This document shows positions 36,616 to 45,136 of a stretch of DNA of 56,306 nt, one piece after another. Below the pieces are notes generated by a model. It did not search any database and was not told the origin of the DNA. It was given only the letters and a program-made list of their open reading frames with translations. The stretch spans positions 1-56,306 of the forward strand of contig NZ_NFNY01000079.1 of NCBI RefSeq assembly GCF_002179165.1, in the 5' to 3' direction. Both the position numbers and the translations under genes were made by a program. Numbering within the stretch: the stretch's first letter is position 1; each line of letters begins with the position of its first letter. The DNA is from Campylobacter jejuni. Its GTDB lineage: Bacteria > Campylobacterota > Campylobacteria > Campylobacterales > Campylobacteraceae.

Positions 36616-36813
36616 TTACCAACTGCTTACCATACATTCTTGTTGTATATATACGCTAAAAGCTTTTTCTTCAGCCTCTGTTATAGGTGCTTTTTGCCAT
36701 TGACTTGAGACTTTAATTACTGAACCATTCAGACATTTAACTCTAGGAATTAATCCATTTTTTTCTCTCAAGCATATAAGTTTTATTTGAAATTTTAATT
36801 TCGTATGCACCAT
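36616..36813 (-). pseudogene. Probable shifted C-terminal part of the 36795-37136 gene
   Basis: This 65-codon frame on the minus strand, with content ending CLNGSVIKVSSQWQ...FSVYIQQECMVSSW, looks like real coding sequence. It begins inside the end of the 113-aa gene in another frame. Between them, a third frame gives the plausible run DGAYEIKISNKTYMLE before the A-rich GAGAAAAAAATGG. One or two base changes in A runs would join all into one protein of about 180 aa. This is an inference; it may instead be a separate small gene. Confidence 0.4.
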
Positions 36814-37136
36814 CTTTTGGTTTTTCTTTGTTGGTAGTTTTTTGCAAAATTTGCGATTTTTTCAACTATGCTTGGATCGCCTTGTTTTAGGGCATTGTCG
36901 ATATTTAGCTTTAAAATGTGTTTAGTCATATCATTGATGCCATACATTCTTAAATTTGTGCTATAAAAGCCATCTAAAACACAAACCTTTAAAAGCACTA
37001 AATTTAAATCATCGTTTTTTGAATGCTCTTTAAAAAGACTTACGATGACCTCTTCTTGCTCTCTATAATGCTCATATTCTTTCGAATTTTCGTATTTTTC
37101 AAGAGCTTTAAGCAAAATTTCTTTATATTTTTGCAT
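36795..37136 (-). CDS. Hypothetical protein, 113 aa, possibly truncated
   Basis: It starts at ATG 37136 with AAGGAG upstream. The product is a soluble helical protein (MQKYKEILLKALEKYENSKEY, then LNLVLLKVCVLDGFYSTNLRMYG and DPSIVEKIANFAKNY). The last residues RKTKRWCIRN look out of frame and the continuation is probably at 36616-36813. I do not recognise the family, and as I remember NCTC 11168 it has nothing between speA and cysE. A G9 tract lies about 37 bp upstream and could affect expression. Confidence 0.6.
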   Translation of the reverse strand: MQKYKEILLKALEKYENSKEYEHYREQEEVIVSLFKEHSKNDDLNLVLLKVCVLDGFYSTNLRMYGINDMTKHILKLNIDNALKQGDPSIVEKIANFAKNYQQRKTKRWCIRN

Positions 37137-37172
37137 TTTTTCTCCTTAAAAATTTAAAAAGTAAAATCATAA

Positions 37173-37200
37173 CCCCCCCCCTTTTTTTTTTATATATATA
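37173..37200. repeat. C9-T10-(AT)n simple-sequence tract
   Basis: Nine C (37173-37181) are followed by ten T (37182-37191) and an AT dinucleotide run. Poly-G/C tracts of 8-11 are the usual contingency elements of C. jejuni. This one is intergenic: read on the minus strand it is A10G9, just upstream of the ribosome-binding site of the 37136 gene, so length change could tune that promoter or leader. Confidence 0.85.
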
Positions 37201-37291
37201 AAATACTTAAACAAAAAAATAAACCATAAATTTATAAAGATTTTTTAAATTTTTGATAGAATTAATATTTCTAAACAAAACAAAGGAAAAA

Positions 37292-37921
37292 ATGAAATTT
37301 TGGGCTATCGTAAAAGAAGTTTTTTACAACCCAAAACACAAGATCTCGCATTTAATTCTTTTATAGAACTTTTATTTAATTATCCATGGGTTTGGGCAGT
37401 GGTAAATTATCGTTTTGCACACTTTTTTTATAAGAAAAATTTCAAACGCCTTGCAAGAATGATAAGTGGAATTTCGCAATTTTTCACAGGAGTTGATTTA
37501 CATCCTGCAGCGACTTTAGGAAGACGCGTTTTTATAGATCATGCAAATGGCGTTGTTATCGGACAAACCGCGATTATAGAAGATGATGTGCTGATTTATC
37601 AAGGTGTAACTTTAGGTGGAACAAGTTTAGAAAAAGGTACAAAACGCCATCCAACCATAAAAAGGCGTGATTATAGGTTCGGGCGCAAAAGTGCTTGGCA
37701 ATATCACTATAGGCGAATACGCAAAAATCGGCTCAAATGCCGTGGTGGTAAAAGATGTCGGTGCGAATTTAACCGCAGTTGGAATTCCTGCTTATATCGT
37801 AGAAGAACGCAAGAATAAAAACACAAGGGCAATTGATGCAAATTGCGATAATAAACTTGAAAAACTGGAACAAAAAATTGCAGAACTTGAAAAAATTCTA
37901 TTAAATATAAAATCACAATAA
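37292..37921 (+). pseudogene. cysE: Serine acetyltransferase CysE, two frameshifts
   Basis: The true start is ATG 37292 after AAAGGAAAA ([15 protein letters not shown]), with a TAGAAT -10-like box at 37257-37262. The frame breaks in the A run near 37331-37334, where one extra A would give [12 protein letters not shown]. It breaks again near 37665-37671 (ACCATAAAAAGGCG), where one A fewer would continue [19 protein letters not shown]. Between lie the hexapeptide repeats and the catalytic stretch ([23 protein letters not shown]). CysE makes O-acetylserine for cysteine synthesis. As read, no full-length enzyme is made, so cysteine would have to be imported. Confidence 0.75.
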
Positions 37922-38019
37922 GATACTATTTTTCACATCTTAAAATGAATTTTTAATTAAATTCACTGCATAGCTGTATTTTTTTGCTAAAATTAAACAA
38001 AAAATTAAAAGGAATAATG

Positions 38020-39189
38020 ATGCTGACTAGAAGATCTCAAGTTTTAGAAGAATCCATCACTTTAGCGATCACTGCGCTTGCCAATGATTTAAAAGCCAAA
38101 GGCGAAGATGTGATCAGCTTCTCTGCAGGTGAGCCTGATTTTGATACTCCACAAACCATTAAAAACGCAGCCATCTCTGCCATAGAAAAAGGATGTGGTA
38201 AATATACAGCCGTTGCAGGAATCCCTGAAGTGTTAAAAGCCATACAAAGCAAACTCAAAAAAGACAATAATCTAAACTATGAAACAAGCGAGATCATCAC
38301 AAATGTAGGTGCAAAACACTCTCTTTTTGAATGCATAGAATGTTTGGTTGAAAAAGATGATGAAGTGATTATTCCTAGTCCTTATTGGGTTAGCTACCCT
38401 GAAATGGTTAAATTTGCAGGCGGAAAACCTGTATTTATTGAGGGTTTAGAAGAAAATGGCTTTAAAATCACAGCCGAACAACTAAAAAAAGCTATCACTC
38501 CCAAAACTAAAATTTTAATGCTAAATTCCCCTTCAAACCCCGTAGGCTCCATTTATAGCAAAGAAGAACTTTTAAGCATTGCTAAAGTTTTAGAAGGCAC
38601 AAAAATCATTGTTTTAAGTGATGAAATGTATGAAAAACTTCGTTATGATGATTTTGAATTTACAGCTTTTGCAAATTTGAGTGAAGATGCCCTAAATCGC
38701 ACCGTAACCATTAACGGACTTAGTAAATGTGGAGCTATGCCAGGATGGCGTTTTGGCTATATGGCAAGTAAAAATAAAGCTTTAAATTCAGCCGTTAAAA
38801 GACTTCAAGGTCAAAGCACTTCAAACATTTGCTCTATCACACAACACGCTGCCATACCTGCTTTAATCGGAGAATGTGATGAAGATATAGAAAAAATGCG
38901 TCAAGCTTTTGAAAAACGCCGAAATTTAGCCTTAAGCATATTTGAAAAAGTTGAAAATATTAGTGTTTATAAACCTGAAGGTGCTTTTTATCTTTTTGTC
39001 AATATACAAAAAATTGAAAAAGATTCAATGAAATTTTGCCAAAAATTATTAGAACAAGAAAAAGTTGCTGTAGTTCCAGGTATTGGATTTGGAATGGATG
39101 GATATTTCAGACTTTCTTATGCCACTAGTGATGAAAATATCAAAAAAGGCTTAGAAAGAATAGTCAATTTCATTAAAAATTATAAATAA
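38020..39189 (+). CDS. aspB: Aspartate aminotransferase AspB
   Basis: This 389-aa class I PLP aminotransferase has SFSAGEPDFDTPQ (about 30-42), NSPSNPVGS, LSDEMYE and the PLP lysine in INGLSKCGAMPGWRFGY (about 235). It swaps amino groups between aspartate and 2-oxoglutarate and links amino-acid catabolism to the citrate cycle, which matters in this non-glycolytic genus. The start is the second of two adjacent ATGs behind AAAAGGAAT. The frame is intact. Confidence 0.93.
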   Translation: MLTRRSQVLEESITLAITALANDLKAKGEDVISFSAGEPDFDTPQTIKNAAISAIEKGCGKYTAVAGIPEVLKAIQSKLKKDNNLNYETSEIITNVGAKHSLFECIECLVEKDDEVIIPSPYWVSYPEMVKFAGGKPVFIEGLEENGFKITAEQLKKAITPKTKILMLNSPSNPVGSIYSKEELLSIAKVLEGTKIIVLSDEMYEKLRYDDFEFTAFANLSEDALNRTVTINGLSKCGAMPGWRFGYMASKNKALNSAVKRLQGQSTSNICSITQHAAIPALIGECDEDIEKMRQAFEKRRNLALSIFEKVENISVYKPEGAFYLFVNIQKIEKDSMKFCQKLLEQEKVAVVPGIGFGMDGYFRLSYATSDENIKKGLERIVNFIKNYK

Positions 39190-39210
39190 TTCTAGGTTTT
39201 AAACCTAGAA
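39190..39210. terminator. Bidirectional terminator between aspB and a membrane-protein gene
   Basis: TTCTAGGTTT and AAACCTAGAA form a perfect inverted repeat directly after the aspB stop and 6 bp before the convergent gene end. Confidence 0.75.
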
Positions 39211-39215
39211 TTTGC

Positions 39216-39905
39216 TTAATTTTTATCTATAAAAAGCCATTCATATCTAAAAATCCACTCTCCAGTTTGCGAATTTCTTAAATTTTTAAAATTTATCCAG
39301 CCTATAATTTGTAAAATAATTCCTGATAAGCCCAATATAAGACCGCCAAATATGCCAAAAAAACAAAAAAGTAAAACCGCGATATTTTCGCTATCTTGCG
39401 TATTTGTAGCCGAAAATATAAATACAAATATTGCGATAAAAGCAATGGATAAAACACTTAACACATAAGCTAAAAATAAAAATTTTTGATCAGTAATAAA
39501 ACTTAATTCTTTATAAATAAAATACATAAAAAACCAAAACAAAGAAAATGATACTACTCTCCATACAATTAAAAATATAGTTTCAAAAGTAAAAACTATA
39601 TGAGTTTTTAAAAGCTCTTCTTCTGATTGGATGATACGAATATTTAAAATTTCAAAAACAATGCCAACAATCAGCGAAACAACACTTATGGCTAATGCGA
39701 TTTTGGCATTCTTTAGTAAAGTAATACTTTTTGAAAGTCTATGCAAGTCATAACAAATTAAAAATTGCACAAGCAAAGCTACTGCACTTACAAAATAACC
39801 AATATAAGGCCAAGAAGCAAAAATCATCAAAATAAAACAAATTAAAACCTTTTGCTTTACTTTTTTGATGTTTGAATATATCATAAAATTTTCATTCATT
39901 AACAC
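39216..39905 (-). CDS. Hypothetical membrane protein, 229 aa
   Basis: About six hydrophobic helices span most of the protein, for example KVLICFILMIFASWPYIGYF, IALAISVVSLIVGIVFEIL and IFGGLILGLSGIILQIIGWI. It ends in a short polar tail with a Trp-rich EWIFRYEWLF. No motif points to transport or catalysis. ATG 39905 and a later ATG three codons on are both possible. It is convergent with aspB; its partner on the far side is the cupin gene. Confidence 0.7.
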   Translation of the reverse strand: MLMNENFMIYSNIKKVKQKVLICFILMIFASWPYIGYFVSAVALLVQFLICYDLHRLSKSITLLKNAKIALAISVVSLIVGIVFEILNIRIIQSEEELLKTHIVFTFETIFLIVWRVVSFSLFWFFMYFIYKELSFITDQKFLFLAYVLSVLSIAFIAIFVFIFSATNTQDSENIAVLLFCFFGIFGGLILGLSGIILQIIGWINFKNLRNSQTGEWIFRYEWLFIDKN

Positions 39906-39941
39906 CTCTTAAAAATAAAAAGTAAAATTATATCAAAATTT

Positions 39942-40283
39942 TTAAGGTTTTTTAAGCACTGCACTTACTCTTTGAACTTTATCAAATTTATTTAAGCTAA
40001 GTCTTACTATAGAATCTTCTAAAGCACTTAAAGAATGGGGTACGTTAGCATTTAAGCTTATCATATCCAGTGTGTTTAACTCTAGTTTTTTATTCTCTAC
40101 TTCAAAAATAATTTTTCCGCTTAAAACTTGCACATGGATAGAAAATGGGGCTTTGTGTTCTTTCATTATACTTCCTTTGGCAAGTAAAATTTGGATTTCT
40201 TTACCACTTTCATCATCGATTAAAACATTGATTTTAGCTTCATTTGGGCTAAATTCAGCTTTGCTCCAATTTGTAATTTTCAT
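39942..40283 (-). CDS. Small cupin-domain protein
   Basis: This 113-aa single-domain protein fits a cupin barrel: MKEHKAPFSIHVQVLSGKIIFEVENKK resembles the first cupin motif, and LNTLDMISLNANVPHSLSALEDSIVRLSL the second. Such small cupins bind a metal through His residues and act as isomerases, sensors or binding proteins; which applies here cannot be told. It starts at ATG 40283 with AAAGGG upstream and stands alone, divergent from the secreted-protein gene. Confidence 0.75.
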   Translation of the reverse strand: MKITNWSKAEFSPNEAKINVLIDDESGKEIQILLAKGSIMKEHKAPFSIHVQVLSGKIIFEVENKKLELNTLDMISLNANVPHSLSALEDSIVRLSLNKFDKVQRVSAVLKKP

Positions 40284-40338
40284 TTTTTCCCTTTAATTAT
40301 GCTAAAATAGGCTAAATTTTATCAAAATGGAAAAATAA

Positions 40339-41166
40339 ATGTATAGACTCGTGTTAATATTTTTTATATTTTTAAATTTAAATGCAAAAGATTTCACTTA
40401 TAATGAAAAGTTAAAAGCATATTTACAAAAAAATATGCAAGATCAATTTGTTTTTTACAAAAATTGTTTAACTAAAGAGCTAATTTTAGATGAACATTAT
40501 TATAAAGTATTGCTTTGCAAGAGCGATAAAGAGTGCTCGCAAAAAGAAGGTAGTGACCCATATCATCCTATTGTCTTTAACATCAAAAAAGTCCGTGAAA
40601 AACAAATCGATTTTAAGCTTTTAGCTACAAATTTTAAAATCAGCGAAAACACAAAAACCATCAATATTTCCGATATGGTTGATACTAAAAGAGATAAAGA
40701 AAGTGTGAAAATATATGTATTTGATAAAAATACCAATATGCAACAAGCTCTCTATACTGCTTGCTTTTTTGATGAAAATTGTTATAATCTAACAGATATG
40801 GATAGAAAATTTCATCTTATTCAAAAGATAAAATCAAATTTAGGAAATTTTGAGTTTGATAGCACAAAACTACCCAAAAAAGCAAAAAATACTAGTCTTG
40901 AAGAAGTGATGAAAGATATTCCTTCTGGAGAAATTAAAGTTAAACTTAATTCTTTAACAAAAAATAAAAAAGCAAGTAAATTAAGCATTGCGGATAGAAT
41001 AAGTATGAAAATCACTTACAAATACTACAGAGATTCTATGGACTATTCTTATTATATAGAAGCTTTTAACTTAGAAGATCAAATTTATCTTATATATGTG
41101 AGTTTTAAGAGTATAAATCACTTCTTAGGGTATCGCCTACCCTCAATTTATGAAAATTCTTTTTAA
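40339..41166 (+). CDS. Hypothetical secreted protein, 275 aa
   Basis: A signal peptide (MYRLVLIFFIFLNLNA) is followed by a Lys- and Asp-rich periplasmic protein with Cys residues in pairs (NCLTKE, LCKSDKECSQKEG, TACFFDENCYN) that may form disulfides. The C-terminal part (KITYKYYRDSMDYSYYIEAFNLEDQ) is Tyr-rich. No family is recognised. It overlaps the convergent hydrolase gene by 4 bp at the 3' ends. Confidence 0.72.
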   Translation: MYRLVLIFFIFLNLNAKDFTYNEKLKAYLQKNMQDQFVFYKNCLTKELILDEHYYKVLLCKSDKECSQKEGSDPYHPIVFNIKKVREKQIDFKLLATNFKISENTKTINISDMVDTKRDKESVKIYVFDKNTNMQQALYTACFFDENCYNLTDMDRKFHLIQKIKSNLGNFEFDSTKLPKKAKNTSLEEVMKDIPSGEIKVKLNSLTKNKKASKLSIADRISMKITYKYYRDSMDYSYYIEAFNLEDQIYLIYVSFKSINHFLGYRLPSIYENSF

Positions 41167-42179
41167 GTTTTCCACCAAAAATCTTGCTCAAACTCACTTC
41201 CCACCTCATAAGCTTCACCCATTTTTGGTGTAATAAGTGGTAAATTTAGGTTTTCATAAAGAAATTTTACGACTTCGTTCCACGCGTGAGTTCCTGCTAG
41301 AAATCTCCCCCAATGTATAGGCATTAAAGCTTTTGCGTTAAGATCTTTAGCTTCTTTTAAAATTTGTTCAGGAAAAGAATGAGAATATGGCCAAGCGGTA
41401 TTAAATTGTCCGCTTTCAAGACAAACTAAATCAAAATCACCAAAATAAGCCCCGATTTTTTTAAAATGCGTAAAATATCCTCCATCTCCGCTAAAAAATA
41501 CTTTTTTATTTACACTTAAAAATTCTATCACAAAAGAAGCCCAAAGCGTTTTATTTTTACCATCACCCCTGCTTGAGCTGTGCTGTGCTGGAGTTGCAGT
41601 GATTTTTAAATCATTAAATTCCACCCCACTCCACCAATCAAGCTCTATGATTTTTTTCCCACTCACTCCATAGCTTTTTAGGTAATTTCCCACTTTTAAA
41701 GGTGTGATGAAAAATTGTGCTTTTTCTTTTAAGGCTTTTACGCTTTTTTCATCCAAATGATCAAAATGCGAATGCGTGATAATTACAGCGAAAATTTCAT
41801 CAAAATCATTTACACAAAAAAGCGGTGCATTTTTAAAAGCCTTGTTGATAAAAGAAAAAGGCGAAGCGTGGGTGTTAAAGACGGGATCGATTAAGATTTT
41901 ATAATTTTTATAACTCACAAAAAGCGATGAATGGCCCAACCAAGTGATGTGTGGAGTATGAAAATGACTTAAATTGGGTTTAAAAAAAGGAAGTTTAAAA
42001 GTAGCAATAGCATCTTTTGGATAAAGATAATAATACTTTAAAACCTCTTTAAAAGGCACTTTAAAATTACAAGAAAGCTCGTTTTCGTTAAGAAATATTT
42101 CGTATTTTTTACCTTGTATTTTTTTGGCTTTTAATCTCTCTTTGTTTGAAATATCAAAGGTTTTAAATTTTAAATTCAA
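41163..42179 (-). CDS. Metallo-beta-lactamase-fold hydrolase (UlaG/NAPE-PLD-like)
   Basis: This 338-aa cytosolic protein has ITWLGHSSLFV, the metal motif THSHFDHLD (about 133-141), a conserved TPAQHSSSRG and FFSGDGGY, and a late MPIHWG His. This matches L-ascorbate-6-phosphate lactonase/NAPE-phospholipase D-type hydrolases (beta-lactamase superfamily 2). The substrate is unknown. It lies 18 bp downstream of hsdR, in the same direction, and could be transcribed with it. Confidence 0.85.
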   Translation of the reverse strand: MNLKFKTFDISNKERLKAKKIQGKKYEIFLNENELSCNFKVPFKEVLKYYYLYPKDAIATFKLPFFKPNLSHFHTPHITWLGHSSLFVSYKNYKILIDPVFNTHASPFSFINKAFKNAPLFCVNDFDEIFAVIITHSHFDHLDEKSVKALKEKAQFFITPLKVGNYLKSYGVSGKKIIELDWWSGVEFNDLKITATPAQHSSSRGDGKNKTLWASFVIEFLSVNKKVFFSGDGGYFTHFKKIGAYFGDFDLVCLESGQFNTAWPYSHSFPEQILKEAKDLNAKALMPIHWGRFLAGTHAWNEVVKFLYENLNLPLITPKMGEAYEVGSEFEQDFWWKT

Positions 42180-42197
42180 TCTTTTCCTTTTTATAAT

Positions 42198-45134
42198 TTA
42201 ATCCAAAATACTTGCATTTTTAAAATTCTCACAAAGCATATTAAACATTGCATTTGCTATTTTATTTTTAAAATCATCATTTTGAGTAAATTGTTTAAAA
42301 AGCTCCAAATTTAAATCTAAAATATCTTGAATTTTATCTTCCAAAAGAGTATTAAATTCTATACGAGAATTTTGCATATCTGACTTACTGAAAGACTCAA
42401 GAATTTTTTCATTTTTTACCATATCATCTTTTATATCATATAAAATTTTAGCTATTTTGTCATTTTCATTAAAATTTATATTTGCATATTTGTTATTAAA
42501 GTCTTTGATAATATTTGAAAGTTCTTCTAATTCAGCTTCAACACTTTTACTCGAACCATCTGCAAAAGAAGGCTTTAATTCCCCATTTCCTTGTAAAATA
42601 ATATCTTGGGTTTTATCGAGCAATAAGCGATAACTATCAAAATCTACATTATCTAAAATTCCTTTAGCTAAATCTTCTGCTTTAGGTAAGATAATCTTAC
42701 TAGTAAGTTTTTTAAGCAGTATATAAAGCTTTTCAAGTTCTATATCTTCATAAAGTAATATTTGAGCTAAAAAAGAATACTCTTTAAGATAAGTTCTTGC
42801 TTTGCTATAAAAATCTAATTTTTCATCATCGCTTTTTTTATCAAATCTAGCTAGCATTATATCTAATTTTGAATGAATAACATTTTCTTTTTCTCTTCTT
42901 AAAATGGCATTTGTAAAATCATCTATTTCTTTTTGAGTATAAATTTCATACTCATTTAGATTTGTTTTTAAATCAAAAATTCTATTATCATCTGTGGCTT
43001 CACTTAAGTAAGTTTGTTCATAAAATATACTAAAAGATTTTGCTATATCTTCATGGGTGTTTGCAAAGTCTAGCACGAAAGTATTTTCTTTGTTTTTACA
43101 AGTTCGGTTTAGTCTTGATAGAGTTTGCACTGCGCTTACTCCACTTAAGGTTTTATCTATATACATAGTGTGTAATAATGGCTCATCAAATCCAGTTTGG
43201 TATTTTTCTGCAACGATTAAAAAACGATACTCATATTTTTTAAACTCATCTTTTAAAGCATTTTCTGAAAAACCATTCAAGCCACTTTCGCTATAAATTT
43301 CACCTTCTAAATTTACTTCGCCTGAAAAAGCTACTATAGCTTTAAAATTGGGATAATTTTTTCTTAAATACTCTCTAAAAATAAGATAATACTTCACAGC
43401 ATTTTCTCTTGAGCTTGTTACAATCATAGCCTTTGCTTTGCCCTTTATCTTTTTAGAGCTATTTTGAAAAAAATGCTCACACATGATTTGTGATTTTTGT
43501 TCGATTGTTTTTATATTGTTTTGGACATAGGCTTTTAACTTTGCGTTGGCTTCTTTTTTATCGTATTTTGGATTGTCATTTGTGCAAGATATGAGTTTAT
43601 AGTAACTTTTATAAGTTGTATAGCCTTTTAATACATCAAGTATAAAACCTTCTTCTATGGCTTGTTTCATCGAGTAAAGATGAAAAGGGATAAACATTTG
43701 TTCTCCATTAACATCACAAGGCATACCAAACATTTCTAAGGTTTTTGGCTTAGGCGTAGCGGTAAATGCAAAATAAGAAGCATTACTTTGGAGTTTTTTA
43801 CTTTTTATGATTTCTAAAATTTCATCATCTAAATTTTGACTTTCATAGCTTTTATCTCTTATGGCTTCAGCCATTTTTTGAGCATTGCTTCCGCTTTGGC
43901 TAGAGTGTGCTTCATCGATGATGATGGCAAAAGTTTTGCTTTTTAAGGTTTTGATCTCATCTAAAATGAAAGGAAATTTTTGTATAGTTGTGATGATGAT
44001 TTTCTTACCTTCTTCTAAAGCATTTTTAAGTTGTTTGCTTCCATGAGTGATGGCTTCGACTAGGTCTTTTGTCTTCTGTGAAAAAGATTTTACATTTTCT
44101 CTTATTTGCCTATCAAGCACTTTTCTATCGGTTACTACGATGATAGAATCAAAGATATTTTTTTCAAGTCTATGTAAGCTTACGAGATTATGTGCAAGCC
44201 AAGATATAGAATTACTCTTGCCACTTCCTGCACTATGCTGTATCAAGTAGCGTTGCCCTGTGCCGTTTTCTTTTGCATGGGCGAGTAGTTTTTCTACTAC
44301 ATCAAATTGATGGTATCTAGGAAAGATGATGATTTCTTCGTTTTCCTTTTTCACAACTTGCACAAAATTAAAAAATAAATTAAGCAAAGTATCTTTTTTA
44401 AAGATTTTCTCCCATAAATAAGCTGTTTTTATACCATCACTTGGTGGGTTGCCTGCTCCATTTGCTAAGCCTATTTTGCCACTACCATTGTTTAAACCAA
44501 GATTAAAAGGTAAAAATGTAGTCGCATCTTGATCTAATTTTGTACTCATATAGCAAAGATCATTATCTAGTGCAAAATGCACTATGATATGATTAAATAG
44601 CGTTTCTTTCGGGTTTCTGTCTTTTTTATACTGCTCTATAGCGTGAAAGACATTTTGTCCGGTAAAATTATTTTTAAGTTCTATAGTGATAAGAGGCAAG
44701 CCATTTAAAAAAATAACCATATCAAGGGAGTTTTTATTTTGCGTGCTATAGTAAAACTGGCGTATGATAGAAAGGATGTTTTGCTCGTATTTTTTCACAC
44801 TTTCTTCATTTGCATTAGTGTTTGGTTTTGAAAAGGCTAGGTAAATTTTAATACCTTTGATCTCTACATAGCCTTGTAAGACTTTGACTATGCCTTTGGT
44901 TTTGATCTGTGAGAAAATACGATTAAAAAGTTCTTTTTTATAGTTTTGCCCACAACGCTTTTTAAGCTCTTCTAATGCTACACTTTGTGTAGCTTGTAAG
45001 AAATTCTCAAAAATTTCTACATCTAAACATAAATTTTTATCGTAATTTTCATTTGTTCTTTTGATATAGGCATGGTTTTCTAACAAATATGATTCTATAA
45101 AATTTTCTAAATCTTTCTCTTGGTAGTTAGTCAT
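42198..45134 (-). CDS. hsdR: HsdR, type I restriction enzyme motor/nuclease subunit
   Basis: This 978-aa subunit has an N-terminal nuclease core of PD-(D/E)xK type (DMVIFLNGLPLITIELKNN, about 153-171). An SF2 translocase follows, with Walker A SAGSGKSNSI (about 303), DEAH box IIIDEAHSSQSG (about 405), FTATPK, and the later motifs KYQTGFDEPLLHTMYIDK and LSRLNRTCKNK. A C-terminal region binds the methylase. It translocates and cuts unmethylated DNA together with HsdM and HsdS. It is intact, and the last gene of the hsd cluster. Confidence 0.94.
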   Translation of the reverse strand: MTNYQEKDLENFIESYLLENHAYIKRTNENYDKNLCLDVEIFENFLQATQSVALEELKKRCGQNYKKELFNRIFSQIKTKGIVKVLQGYVEIKGIKIYLAFSKPNTNANEESVKKYEQNILSIIRQFYYSTQNKNSLDMVIFLNGLPLITIELKNNFTGQNVFHAIEQYKKDRNPKETLFNHIIVHFALDNDLCYMSTKLDQDATTFLPFNLGLNNGSGKIGLANGAGNPPSDGIKTAYLWEKIFKKDTLLNLFFNFVQVVKKENEEIIIFPRYHQFDVVEKLLAHAKENGTGQRYLIQHSAGSGKSNSISWLAHNLVSLHRLEKNIFDSIIVVTDRKVLDRQIRENVKSFSQKTKDLVEAITHGSKQLKNALEEGKKIIITTIQKFPFILDEIKTLKSKTFAIIIDEAHSSQSGSNAQKMAEAIRDKSYESQNLDDEILEIIKSKKLQSNASYFAFTATPKPKTLEMFGMPCDVNGEQMFIPFHLYSMKQAIEEGFILDVLKGYTTYKSYYKLISCTNDNPKYDKKEANAKLKAYVQNNIKTIEQKSQIMCEHFFQNSSKKIKGKAKAMIVTSSRENAVKYYLIFREYLRKNYPNFKAIVAFSGEVNLEGEIYSESGLNGFSENALKDEFKKYEYRFLIVAEKYQTGFDEPLLHTMYIDKTLSGVSAVQTLSRLNRTCKNKENTFVLDFANTHEDIAKSFSIFYEQTYLSEATDDNRIFDLKTNLNEYEIYTQKEIDDFTNAILRREKENVIHSKLDIMLARFDKKSDDEKLDFYSKARTYLKEYSFLAQILLYEDIELEKLYILLKKLTSKIILPKAEDLAKGILDNVDFDSYRLLLDKTQDIILQGNGELKPSFADGSSKSVEAELEELSNIIKDFNNKYANINFNENDKIAKILYDIKDDMVKNEKILESFSKSDMQNSRIEFNTLLEDKIQDILDLNLELFKQFTQNDDFKNKIANAMFNMLCENFKNASILD

Positions 45135-45136
45135 TG

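Noticed and set aside
37300..37818. Intact 172-aa gene starting at TTG 37300
   Set aside because: The first ten and last fifty residues do not fit a CysE, while neighbouring frames do; it is the middle of a twice-shifted cysE.
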